This document shows positions 1-9,744 of a stretch of DNA of 64,000 nt, one piece after another. This stretch comes from Mesotaenium endlicherianum (lineage: Eukaryota > Streptophyta > Zygnematophyceae > Zygnematales > Mesotaeniaceae), in assembly GCA_009602735.1 (NCBI GenBank), contig WELA01007774.1:667850-731849 (forward strand), in the 5' to 3' direction. Position 1 is the stretch's first letter. Every line of letters starts with the position of its first letter. The translations under genes and the position numbers were made by a program. Under the pieces are notes generated by a model that saw only the letters and a program-made list of their open reading frames with translations, did not search any database and had not been told where the DNA came from.

Positions 1-768
1 CTTCTACTCGATTAAGAAGTAATGATACTCTTAAATGTCCTAATTCAACTTAGAAATAAGTTAGGAAGTACAAAAAACAGCTCTGCTAAGCGGCCCTCCC
101 AGCTTTGGCATGATTGATGTCGTCGGATTGTACATGGAAAAGCAGTAAATTAAATCAGAAACTATTAGTCAAACGCGGAAGCTTTTCGACACATATTGCG
201 TAATATGAAACATTGGTAAGGCGTCGCTCCCTCCAGCCGGTGGCGGGGGTTCAAGACCGTCGGCTGGCGCACGAAGCCAACAGTTGTTTACTTTTTTTGA
301 AATTGTTCTCCCACCATTTATTTCTGCAACATATCTGACTTATAAGCTCCATAAACAACCCTGATAGATATACGACAGAGAAACATGCATGGCACGTTGG
401 GTATTGTCCTATCCCTGCACCCGGTGGCGGGTGTTGAAACCCGCTTGCCGACATCCTGTACTAGACGAAGTTACAAATATTTTTCGCGACTTGTAGCTGC
501 AAAGCGGGCAGAGAAAAGTCCAAAATCGCCTGAAAAAAATTCCCTGCCATTTTGAACGAAATAAACAGTTTGACACGACGTGGTTATTTTACACGTGCGA
601 TCGACATGAAACGTCAACGCCGTAGCTACTGGACGTGGACACCGTCGTGACGTTAGCGTACTAAGCGTATTAAGCGAACTTGTCCATTTTTTTGAACACC
701 GATCTAAGCGAACTAGCGTATAGTCGAACTAAGCGTACAAGCGTACGGCGTAACCCTGTGTTCAACTA
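1..768. other. Non-coding flank upstream of element A
   Basis: I see no convincing gene here. Two similar GC-rich blocks occur at about 237-262 and 420-452, both built on CCGGTGGCGGG followed by GTT-AA, and the first resembles a tRNA B box (GGTTCAAGACC). From about 656 to 750 the motif TAAGCG followed by a variable triplet recurs. An LTR of element A would be expected here, but I could not match this stretch by eye to the 750-base LTR of A' nor find a clear primer-binding site, so the 5' end of A is unresolved. Confidence 0.4.
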
Positions 769-1540
769 ATGGTGCAACCATTTTTTCCACCCGCATCGGG
801 AGTGCGAGCGCCTAAGCTTGAATTTTATACCGGAGAGCGTGAATCGCCGCCTATTCATCAGTGGATTTTTGGAGCGAAGAAGTTTATGGAGTGTTCTGCA
901 CTCACGCCCAACAGGCAAGTCGCCTTCGTGATTACTTTGCTGAAGAAGAGTGCTGGAGCTTGGTATGAGCGAGAGGAGCAGCTGTCTGGAGTTCTTGCTA
1001 CTGTTGATCAGCTATTTAAAGGCTTGAAGAGGCAATTTCAACCTATTGCACCCAAGGCTACTGCTCGAGATCTATTGGTGCGCCTTCGTCAACGAAAAGC
1101 GTTCAGGAGTATGTTTCGCGCTTCAACGAGCTGGTGCTTCAATGTCCATCCATGCACGAGTCGGAGATGATGGACAAGTTCAAGAGGGGACTCAAGCCAA
1201 CTGTGGCCAAGGAAGTGGCGCTCAAGGACCTTACCAGTCTTGGAGAAATGATGGCATTGGCAACGAGGGTCGACGCTGTGGAGTATAGTCAGAGACAGTG
1301 CGACAGCCACAACTTTGGAGGATATCGACACTTTGGATCTCAAGCGCCAAGCACGAGTGGACAAGGTCCAGTACCTATGGAGATGGGACTTGTTCAGTAC
1401 CACCGAAGGTAGCAAAATTTTAAGTCGAGAGGACCCTACTATATTTGTGTCAAGCTTAGACATCTGGCTCGAGACTGTCATGTGAAGGCGAAGCAACCTC
1501 AATAGCAGGAAAAAGGAGGACGCCAGTAAGTCGATCCGGG
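769..1540 (+). pseudogene. Gag of element A, broken
   Basis: The ATG at 769 opens a frame with a retrotransposon capsid-type region (hydrophobic/aromatic pattern FMECSALTPNRQVAFVITLL, then AGAWYE). The frame is lost near 1090-1130 and continues in another frame from about 1134 (MDKFKRGLKPTVAKEVAL). It ends in a degenerate zinc knuckle (CVKLRHLARDC, first Cys pair incomplete). Within the second frame there are stops at 1410 (TAG), 1503 (TAG) and 1527 (TAA), all beside Gln or Arg codons in a Gln-rich tail. Gag normally packages the element RNA into particles; this copy is disrupted. Confidence 0.75.
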
Positions 1541-2343
1541 GTGTCTACTGGCGTGAAGACGAAAACTCACAAGGAGGTTATCCCCAGGAGCCTGCCGAGA
1601 AGCGAAAGACGAGATGTTGACAAGCCTATCATCGTGGAAGGAGTAGTCGACGGCAACAAGGCGAAGTGTATAGTCGACAATGGTGCAAGTGCAAACTTTG
1701 TGCACAAGAAGCTGGTGAAATAGTGGCGAATTCCTGTGCAAAAGCATTATGAGCCTAAGGAGGCAATTTTGGCGAACAAGCAGAGACTCAAGTGTGGTGC
1801 ACCTACGGAAGCTATTCACGCGGAAGTAGCGGGGCACCGGAGTAAGGAAGTTATGAGCAAGCAGAGTTGGGTCACCATGAGGTGATATTGGGCCGACCAT
1901 GGCTGAGGAAAGCCAACCCTCAAGTGCACTGGAGCAGAGAAAAAGTGAAGGCCCAAGGGCGTAATGATCAAATGGAGACGGCGAAACAGGTGGAGGTAGA
2001 TACGACCACAAGTAACTGTCTTCTGTCGAGCCTGCAAGTTAAGAAGCTATGCAGGGCAAATCAGGTGAAGGAGATGTACCTTGTTTTGGTGGCCCTGGCC
2101 AGGTCATCAGATGGAGCAAGCGTGAATCCTAACAGCCTGGGCGAATGTACATCGCCGGAGGAGCAAGTAGCGATGTCTGATCCCCTTGCTCAGAAGGAGC
2201 AGAGCCCAACTGCTCAAGAGAAGAAGCCTGCTGAGATGCCTGCCCAAATTAAGGCGCTGTTGGAGGCGTTCAAGTGCGTTCTTCCTGAGGAGCTACCTGC
2301 AGGATTACCTCCACAGAGAGCTATGGAGCACAAGATTGAGTAG
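1541..2343 (+). pseudogene. Protease region of element A
   Basis: The retropepsin-like motif is IVDNGASANFVHKKL at about 1670-1715, with DNGA in place of the usual DTGA or DSGA. A TAG at 1721 follows (LVK-stop-WRIPVQ). A frameshift near 1855 (absent from copy A', which reads EVMEQAQLGHHEVILGRPWL) moves the rest to the frame at 1867-2343, containing the conserved VILGRPWL strand. Another TAG at 2341 separates protease from reverse transcriptase. Retropepsins cut Gag-Pol as homodimers. The stops at 1721 and 2341 are shared with A'. Confidence 0.7.
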
Positions 2344-3671
2344 GAACCAGGGAGCAAGCCACCAGTGAGACCCGCATATCGACAATCGTTTGCGGAGTTG
2401 GATGAGTTGAAGAAGCAGCTGACAGAGTCCTTAGAGAAGAGATTCATCCGACCGAGCGAGTCTCAATTTGCAGCGCCAGTCTTATTTGTGAAGAAGGATG
2501 GGACTATGAGAATATGTGTCGACTACCGTTACCATCAAGAATCGGTACCCACTTCCATGAGTGGATGAATTGATTGACAAGCTTGTTGGAGCGAAGTCTT
2601 TCTCGAAGTTTGATTTGAGGAGTGGCTATCATCAGGTACGGATTGCGGAAGGAGATGTTTAGAAGACTGCTTTCAGGACTCGCTATGGTTTATTCGAGTT
2701 CACAGTCATGCCTTTTGGGCTGACTAACGCACCTGCTACATTCATGGGACTCATGAATAGTATCTTCAGACCCTATTTGGACCAGTTTGTGGTGGGTATT
2801 TTTGGACGACATCTTGATCTATACGAAGACCTTGGAGGAGCATGTGGAGCATCTGAGGAAGGTGTTGGAGGTCTTGAGAGATCAGAAGCTATATGGGAAG
2901 ATGAGCAAGTGCGACTTCTGTCACAAGGAGGTTGAGTTTCTTGGGCACATAGTGGGAGTTGAAGGAGTCAAGGTGGAGCAGAAGAAGGTGCAAGCAGTCA
3001 GAGATTGGCCGATGCCTGCTGATATTCATCAACTCAGGAGCTTCCTCGGTATGGCAAACTATTATCGACGCTTCATTGAAGTATTTGCCAAGGTGTGTGC
3101 ACCGCTCACGGACATGTTGAAGGAGCAGCAAAATTGGCTATGGGGTGACAAGGAGCAGCAAACGTTCGAGAAGATTAAGGAGTTGTTGACTCAGGCACCT
3201 GTGTTGGCAATTGCAAGTTCAGAGCTTCCTTTCACCATCATCATGGACGCATCAAACGTCGCAGTGGGAGCCATTCTTCTCCAGGACCAAGGCAAGGGAT
3301 TACAACCTGTGGCATACGAGAGCAGGAAGTTGAGCCCTGCTGAGCAGAATTATGCAGCACACGAGCGGGAGATGTTGGCTATTATCCGGGCTTTGAGGAT
3401 TTGGCAATGTTATGTGGACGGCCGGAAGGTGTTCATCAAGACCGACCACAAGAGCTTGGAGAAATTTATGACGCAGCCCACGTTGACACCAAGACAGGCA
3501 AGGTGGATGGAGTTTTTGCAACAGTTTGATCACAAAATTGAGTATTTACTTGGGAAGATTAACCCTGCAGACGCTTTATCTAGGAAGTGTGACCTTGCAG
3601 CTGTCTCAGTCATCAAGGAGAGTAAGGACTTCAAGGAGAAGCTTCAGAGAGGTTATGAGGAGGACCCAGAG
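2344..3671 (+). pseudogene. Reverse transcriptase-RNase H of element A
   Basis: RT motifs appear in pieces: APVLFVKKDGTMRICVDYR (2470-2535), then a small deletion and frame change that removes the ALN part, a TGA at about 2565 where Arg is usual (LP-stop-VDEL), TAG at 2660, [14 protein letters not shown] (2708 on), a further frame slip, and the catalytic VFLDDILIY at about 2795. RNase H follows (IIMDASNVAVGAILL, then ALRIWQCYVDGRKVFIKTDHKSLE), and the region closes with [12 protein letters not shown]. The last open stretch, 2787-3671, is intact through RNase H. The same lesions are present in A'. Confidence 0.85.
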
Positions 3672-4573
3672 TGAAAGGGGCAGAGTGCCCTAGTGGAAGT
3701 GTAGTAACTCACAAAGAAAAAACTAGTTGCAAGCATACTAAAGAGTGCAGCAGCATATCACTAAGAAAGCTTAGGAAATTACTCAACATTTTGAGTTGTA
3801 AGAAACTGCTCACAAATGATGTAGGATGAAAGGCCTTGTCATGACAAACCCGTAGAAATTTACTGAAGCGAAAACTGATAAGAAATGAAGTAGTTATCTC
3901 TATAGTTTTCTACGACGGCCGCTCGCCCTCTAGGCGGGAGGTCCGCTTAGCAACGGATTTTCCTAAGTGTTTGTCAAATCGTCCCTTCCAAAGTATTTGT
4001 GAGAGCGCCAGATCAGTCTTATCTTACATGTCGGGCCGATTTGACGTCCACATGCATGCATCGAGATATCTAGAATATACTAACTTAGACGCGCTATGCT
4101 AAACCGAAACTTCTAGGTGAATTGACCTAGTCAGTACTCCGCGTCAGCCAAACTTACGTGAAGGTTCGAATTCATACTAACGGCCAGATCGCTCGACGCT
4201 GTCGGTCTATCTGACGGTCGCGCTCACCGCAAAATTAAGGACAGTCGTCAACCGATCTCAAAACTAATTAAACTTTAGAAATCCATAACTCTCTCAATAC
4301 TTAACACTAGGTATCCCATCGGACCATATATGGTCTAGCTAACCCCCATTTTTCAGCGCTGACCTCGAGGGTGCTACAGTTGACCAACTGGTACAATCTA
4401 TGGCTCAAACGAACCGTACACACTTGAACCTTAGGCGAAAAAATGCAAAATGGTCTTCCAATCATTAACGACAAAGTTAGAGTCAAAAGAAGGAGGTTCA
4501 AAGTTCAGGTTCACAACGAAATTTCAAGTGAAAAGTCTGTCATACCCAAGGTCACTAAAAAGCTCTTAGAGCC

Positions 4574-5152
4574 ATGGCTTCTTTTTCAAATGCGCCAAAA
4601 ATAGTTGTGGGTGATAAATTACTCATCCCTGCCACCTTCTGGGGAGATGCATGGGCGAAAAAGACATTTGGACAATATTACATATAGTTTTTCTTAGTCG
4701 GAATTGTGAGAAAAGAGGTTGTGAGGACTAAAAAGGAGAACTCATGGCTCATAGAAGTGTTGTATTACAAAGAAAAGAAGCAATGGGAGGCATGGCAGGT
4801 CAGGCAGTACCTACCTACAGTGCCTGAAGAGTCCTGGTTTTATTTTGAGTCGCATGTAGTTCGTTTTGGCTTGGTTTCCTCAGGGGCCTGTTTGCTTTCA
4901 AATTCGAGGGAGAATGAGGGTCACAGTCTAATTTCGTCCTCCCAAGATCCAAATGATGACTCACAGCCAAGATCTAGTGATGGTGAGGAGGATAAGGAGG
5001 ATGAGGAGGAAGAGGAGGAGGAGGAGGAGGAGGAGGATATTATGAGGAAGAGGGGCAGGCCTGACACCGGAAGAGGTAAGCAGCTGATGCTCATTGTTCC
5101 TACTGTTAAAAATGAGAAAAGGGAGAGGAGGAGAAGGGCAACTGCTCCATAA
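4574..5152 (+). pseudogene. N-terminal part of piggyBac-type transposase ORF
   Basis: The frame from the ATG at 4574 contains an in-frame TAG at 4685 (QYYI-stop-FFLVG) and then continues open to the TAA at 5150. After about 100 residues of mixed sequence comes a strongly acidic run of Glu from a GAGGAG repeat at about 4983-5037, then a basic stretch (RKRGRPDTGRGKQ, later KREERRRRA-like) resembling an AT-hook. I assign it to the transposon only because it lies inside the TTAA-flanked termini; the N-terminal fold is not recognised. Confidence 0.5.
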
Positions 5153-5163
5153 CCATAATTTCT

Positions 5164-5717
5164 CCTTAACCATAACTTCTCCAAACATTGTGGTGCACTA
5201 CAAAACACACAAAGACGCTGTTGATCAATTTTACAAGCTCTGTGTGAGAGATAAGTTCTTTGTTGAGACTTTTGCTGTGAGCTTAAAGTGGTGGCACAAA
5301 CTATATTGGGGTCTATTTGATGCTGCCCTGGCCGATGCCTACATCCTCTACAACCTGGCCCATCCTGAGAGTGACAGGTATCCCTTCATGTTAGATGTTG
5401 TAGCGGAGATGACAGACTTCCATGATCCACATAAGGGGAGGAGCTTTCGCTGGAGTGCGGGGCGGGCTGGGATTGACAGGTTCCTAGGGAGACACTTCCC
5501 TGAGCACCTTTCAGGAGGCTCTAGACTAGGATGTGTAGTGTGCAGGAGCAAGTTGTATGACCTAGGCCATGAGAAGAGTAAGGTGAGGCCTAGCTATTGG
5601 TGCGCAACGTGTGGAGTAGCGCTTTGCCCCGCGCCTTGCTTTGAGGAGTACCATACCAACAGGCACATAGCACATGTAGATAGTGGCCCCTACAGGCTGA
5701 GTAGCACTAACAAGTAG
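5164..5717 (+). pseudogene. C-terminal part of piggyBac transposase
   Basis: The protein read from about 5190 has features of the piggyBac family C terminus: HYKTHKDAVDQFYKL matches the region of the third catalytic Asp (usually KGGVDxxD), followed by LKWWHKLYWGLFDAALADAYILY, the typical aromatic helix. A Cys/His zinc-binding end follows: CVVCRSKLYD, CATCGVALC, PCFEEYH. The first two catalytic Asp regions are absent between this piece and the N-terminal frame, which differs in phase. It ends at the TAG at 5715. Family assignment is from motif recognition. Confidence 0.75.
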
Positions 5718-6300
5718 GACTGTAGAGCAAAGGAACTGAAACAGAAACATATATGGAAGACATTGTGCTCCATAAATAGTTCAGCTTCATGTGTGCAAAG
5801 CTGTCAATTCTTCGATATTTTGCAACTAATAATTTATTTTTAATCATTTTAATTCATTATTTTGTATATGAATATTTTTTTGTAAGTAAAGTAAGACTTT
5901 ACTTTCAAGCTCCACTTTACAGATTACTATTTGCGTGTGTAAAGAATAAATTATGTATTATTAACTGTGATGCTTTGGTGCATGAGGCACTAAAAAGTAC
6001 GAAACATACCCGGACCCCATATGGTCCACTAAGTACAGAGTGTGCCTCCACAAAGCTACTGATTAGAATGAAGTGAAATCTGTTTCATATGATAGGTAAG
6101 ACTCATGCCTACCCCAGATTAAATCAACAACTACTGGTTCAAATCCAAATTCATAGTGTGTGAAGGTAAAGTTGGCCCTATTTGCTCGTTTCTTGTTACC
6201 GTACACACCTTGTACAGAAAGTACACCTAACCTTTCCGAAAATTGCGGGCCACATGGCCAGTGCAATACTTTGTGATGTAAGCTCTCTAATGGTCTATCA
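5718..6300. other. Non-coding 3' part of piggyBac element
   Basis: AT-rich sequence between the transposase remnant and the right terminus. It contains runs of T and A around 5820-5890 and a palindromic GGACCCCATATGGTCC at about 6013, related to the subterminal palindromes. No gene is supported. Confidence 0.5.
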
Positions 6301-6530
6301 CACATAGTCATAGCTTCAGTGGTTATTTCAATATAGTATGACTTAGGGGGTGCATTATTGGACCATATATGGTCTTTTCCTTGGGAGACCTAGTGTTAAC
6401 CAAATTCAATGAACTTTATATCAAAATGATCACAAAAATGCACTCTACACTTCTAAACAATCAAAACATACTTTCATGAAACTCTTAAATGCAGTTCCTA
6501 AACCTATGACCTTACACCATCCCCCTCTTC

Positions 6531-7512
6531 AAGATGCGACGTCCTCGACGCACTTTGCAGATAACGTCTCAACTTACTCTTACAATGAGTCAAGTTGGCT
6601 TCTGGCTCCCAAGTGTTGTCGTCCGCATGGTATCCCTTCCACTTGACCAGATACTCTTGAACAAGTCGTTGACCTCGCTTGACTCGTCAATCGCCGACGA
6701 TCGCCTCCACTTCATACTCCAATGCATCATCGATCTCGACCGGTGGTGGCGGTGTAGGTAGTCGTCGCGGATGTCCCTCGTTCGGGTCAACGTATGGTCG
6801 CGGGTAATCGACATGGAACACATCATGTATACCCCAGTGTGAAGAAATTTCCAACTGGTAGGCCACTAGATTCACCTGCCCGAGCACCAAAAATGGACGT
6901 ATAAATCGTGCTTGCAGTTTTCTCTTGCCCGTGAAAGGTAAATTCTCTATTAAACAAGAGTACTTTATTGCCCACGTGAAATGTCACTTCCCTCCTGTGC
7001 TTGTTAGCATGCTTGACTTGCTCTTCCTGTGCCTTCCGAATACACGTCTTTGCCATTTCCCAAGTGTTGGTTATCTGCTCCATAAAAGCTTGTGTAGTAG
7101 GAACCTGAGTCTCCTTGGCCTTTTCCAACAAGATGTTTCCTGGATGATATACTTCTCTCCCATAAACCATAGTGAATGGTGACTGCTTGGTTGATCTCAG
7201 CATGCTGTTGTTGTAGGCAAACTCCAATCCTGCCAGCTTCTTGTCCGACTCAGAAGGGTCTTCCATAGTGAAACTCTTGAGCACCTCTTGCAGAGTTCTG
7301 TTGAGCCTCTCTCTCTGCCCGTCTGTCTGAGGATGATAGGAAGTACTCATACTCAGATTGGTCCCCATCAAAAGTAAACAATGACCGCCAAAAGTTGCTA
7401 GTAAACCATGGATCTCGGTTTGAAACAATCACCTTCGGCAACCCATGTAGCCTGAAAATATGATCAAAGAATAATCGTGCCACATCTGCTACCATACAAG
7501 TCTCCTTCATGA
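6531..7512 (-). pseudogene. Integrase C-terminal half and chromodomain of A'
   Basis: Read on the minus strand from 7512, the protein resumes the integrase core split by element [21 protein letters not shown] carries the second catalytic Asp, and [15 protein letters not shown] is the third-motif region. There is a frame slip near 7400-7440 and another near 6850-6890. Toward the end, EYEVEAIVGD runs into a TGA at 6687-6689, beyond which the same frame encodes a chromodomain (EYLVKWKGYHADDNTWEPEANL). It then reaches the polypurine tract and LTR. Chromodomain integrases steer insertion toward marked chromatin in this clade. The copy is inactive. Confidence 0.85.
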
Positions 7513-8232
7513 TGTAATGAATCAGTATATTAGTAGATATGATATTCATTTAGATATAATAGTCAATTAAGTTCAGCCTGCTGAACCCTAGTTTATAATC
7601 AGTCTGCTGGACTTCATATTTAATATCAGTTTAATGACTCAGCCGGAAGCAGGAGGCTGAAGTCAACCTAAGTCAGCTTGCTGACACATTCTTTGACAGC
7701 CAGCTGACTTCCGTACTCGGTAGCAGCAAACTGCCTCGATATGCATCTAAGTGTGATATGCTAGATGAATGGCCAGATGACATCCCTATGATGGATGGCG
7801 ATTCGGGATGATGGGAGATGGCGGTGGATTTGGTTAACCGGGTCCTACCAACGTGGTTAACTCCCGGGTAGGCGGTGCCATCGCACTGGCCGTTGAACAG
7901 TAAACTTATTCCATGTACATATGCTAGGCATTGCTCTCGAGTTCGGCATTCGGAAACGAGGCCAACTCTCTTGTACAGCTTACTGGGAGAGATCTGAATC
8001 CAAGGCGCGAAGCCATTGACACGCACTATCTTCTAACCTTGCTTATGTATGAGTTTACTGATTGCATTGTTGATGCTAGTTTACTCGCATTTGACTTATG
8101 ATTATTGTTCACTGCTAGTGTGTTGTCCTTTTGCCGTTTAACCAGTTAACGAAAAATACCATAAAAATTACTTGCTGATATAAAAATCTTTATTAATTGT
8201 TAATCGCCTATTTGGTAAGTCGATTCATTTCA
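7513..8232 (+). repeat. 5' LTR of element B
   Basis: Begins TGTAATGAATCAG and ends CGATTCATTTCA, directly before the primer-binding site. It is related to the LTRs at 15756-16473, 23884-24569, 25044-25761 and 45628-46331. It differs from its own 3' LTR at several positions within the first 60 bases alone, whereas the 3' LTR is almost identical to that of B' at 25044, an unusual pattern discussed under gene conversion. The ends form the inverted pair TGTAATGAATC / GATTCATTTCA. Confidence 0.95.
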
Positions 8233-8233
8233 G

Positions 8234-8245
8234 TGGTATCGGAGC
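8234..8245 (+). promoter_or_regulatory. Primer-binding site of element B
   Basis: TGGTATCGGAGC lies one base after the LTR end. It differs at one position from TGGTATCAGAGC, the complement of the 3' end of plant initiator tRNA-Met commonly used by plant LTR retrotransposons. The same 12-mer occurs in B' at 45615-45626 on the minus strand, so the variant is a family feature rather than a chance mutation. Confidence 0.85.
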
Positions 8246-8266
8246 GGTTATCATAGTCTTCTTTGT

Positions 8267-9744
8267 ATGGTAAGGACAAGCTCTCAAACTAGCAACTTCC
8301 GAGACATGGAGAACCAGGATAACGAGAATGTCGACAACCAGGCGGAAAGCCATGTAGCGGGAACCCGTACCTATTCTGAAGCAATGGCAGATATTGCAGC
8401 TAGAGAGGCTGCAGATGAGGCAGCTGCTATTGCCGCAGTCGTAGCAGAGCAAGCTGAGGAGGAGAGAGCCAGATTAGAAGCTGAACAATTAGCAAAGGCT
8501 GCTGAAGATACAGAAAGGAGGGAAGGACAGCCAGCTGACGAGCGCACTGCTGAAGAACTTATGGCATCCAGGGCCAATGTTCTGAACCCACCTCATGCTG
8601 TACAACTCAATGTACCCCTAGGTCAAATACAGGACCGGCTGAATGCGGCAGGAATTGCTGCTGTAGGAGCAAGAGGGACTGTTGAGGACACTACTCAGCG
8701 AGTAGATGCCAATGCTGCTGCTGCATTTGCTAGACTACCATCCCAGAGTGTGGACTGGGGAGCATTTTTCTTTCAAATGCAGTCGCAAATTGCGACCATG
8801 TATCAGTCCCAACAGGAGGACAAAAGAATCATAATGTCTCTACTGCAAGACGGAGACCAACTGGGTCTCAAACCACTGGTGGTGGTGGCAGAGGGCCTAG
8901 TAAGCCCAAGCCGAAACCTCCCCAGGAATATGATCCTGAGGGAAACAGAAAATATTACCTGATCAAGTTTCTCGCGGATGTTGAGCAGTGGTTGGAGAAC
9001 TACCCAGAACTGCAAGATTACAAGAAGGTCAGGCACACCGATGCGCTACTGAAAGACAGTGCCTCAGACTGGTGGCTATACTGGAAAGGGGAGCGTAAGG
9101 CTCAGCAACTTGGTGACCCTACGTGGGTAGAGTTTGTCGGGAAGTTGCATGAGAAGTTTGATGTCATCAACCAGCAGGAGAAAGCTATCTATGCAATGAT
9201 CTCCCTGACACTGAAGCAGACCACTTCAGTTGCTGGGTTTGCTCAAAAGTTCCAGGAGAACATGATGAAACAGCCAGACTTGCCAGAGCTGTATAGGATA
9301 GCATACTTCAGGTATGGCTTGAAATCCGAAGTCTCGGGTCATTTTGCTGAAAAGAAGTATGAAGAACTGGCTGACTTGATCCAGGATGCTGATGCCTGAG
9401 ATCAGCAGCCGTTCAATCACAAGCGCCAGAGTAATGCTTTGGTGTCTAAGATTGTCAAAAAGCCCCACGGTTCCTACAATGCAATTGAAAGAGACCAGGC
9501 TCAGGATGATCAGGGTGATAGATATGAGTATGAGTATAATGCTATACAGTGTAGAGGTAGAGGTGGTTTCTCTCGAGGCGGCTATGGAAGAGGTGGTGGT
9601 AGGACTAAGCCGAGACCAGCCTCAGCAAAATCTCTTTGCTTCCGTTGCCAGCAGACGGGTCACTTCAGAGAGCAGTGTCCAGCCAAGCACCTCCCAAAGG
9701 TCGAGAGAAAAGACCAGCCTTTAAAAGACAGCAATAGTCAGTAA
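8267..9744 (+). pseudogene. Gag of element B, with frameshift and nonsense
   Basis: The ATG at 8267 starts an Ala/Glu-rich N terminus (likely helical), followed by a capsid region (SASDWWLYWKGERKAQQL, KFDVINQQEKAIYAMI) and a CCHC zinc knuckle (CFRCQQTGHFREQC) after a Gly/Arg-rich stretch. Compared with B', one T is lost near 8861, which shifts the frame, and TGG has become TGA at 9397-9399 (DADA-stop-DQQ). The knuckle frame ends at the TAA at 9742, overlapping the start of the Pol frame, which lies in the -1 phase. Gag would form the particle and bind RNA; this copy is disabled. Confidence 0.9.

Larger units (their letters stand above)
769..3671 (+). mobile_element. Gypsy retrotransposon copy A, truncated
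   Basis: This plus-strand stretch reads in order as Gag, aspartic protease, reverse transcriptase and RNase H of a Ty3/gypsy element. It stops abruptly after RNase H at 3671, where the outer end of the LTR of copy A' begins, so integrase and 3' LTR are missing. From about 1586 to 3671 it is nearly identical to 16912-18998 in inverted orientation, with the same stops and frame breaks. It cannot make a functional polyprotein as read with the standard code. The 5' boundary is not defined. Confidence 0.85.
4305..6395 (+). mobile_element. piggyBac-type DNA transposon, 2.09 kb, deleted
   Basis: TTAA occurs at 4301-4304 and 6396-6399, exactly flanking inverted termini CACTAGGTATCCCA (left) and CACTAGGTCTCCCA (right, minus strand), which differ at one base. 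Duplicated TTAA is the hallmark of piggyBac insertion. A palindromic motif GACCATATATGGTC lies just inside each end (about 4321 and 6361), and a relative occurs at about 6013. The interior holds N- and C-terminal pieces of a transposase but lacks most of the DDD core, so it is a non-autonomous derivative. It sits in the LTR of A'. Confidence 0.85.
3672..6516 (-). repeat. 3' LTR of element A', split by a piggyBac insertion
   Basis: On the minus strand a polypurine tract (GAAGAGGGGGATGG, 6517-6530) is followed directly by TGTAAGG at 6516. The matching end is TGAAAGG read on the plus strand from 3672, so the repeat runs TG to CA with imperfect inverted ends. Removing the piggyBac element and one TTAA copy (4305-6399) leaves 633 + 117 = 750 bases, a normal LTR size. 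It abuts the truncated RNase H end of copy A, which suggests that A' inserted into A. The 5' LTR of A' is missing. Inference from ends and polypurine tract; no second copy is available for alignment. Confidence 0.65.

Noticed and set aside
1410-2662. UAG/UAA as a sense codon for Gln in this organism
   Set aside because: Not accepted as main explanation: TGA also appears at Arg and Trp positions, copy C has TAG at Tyr and Lys sites, and long intact frames use CAA/CAG throughout. Kept as a testable alternative in the findings.
7673-8026. Recurrent 117-codon frame opposite to the LTRs (also 15916, 25248, 45832)
   Set aside because: Recurs only because the LTRs are homologous; broken in some copies and without protein features.
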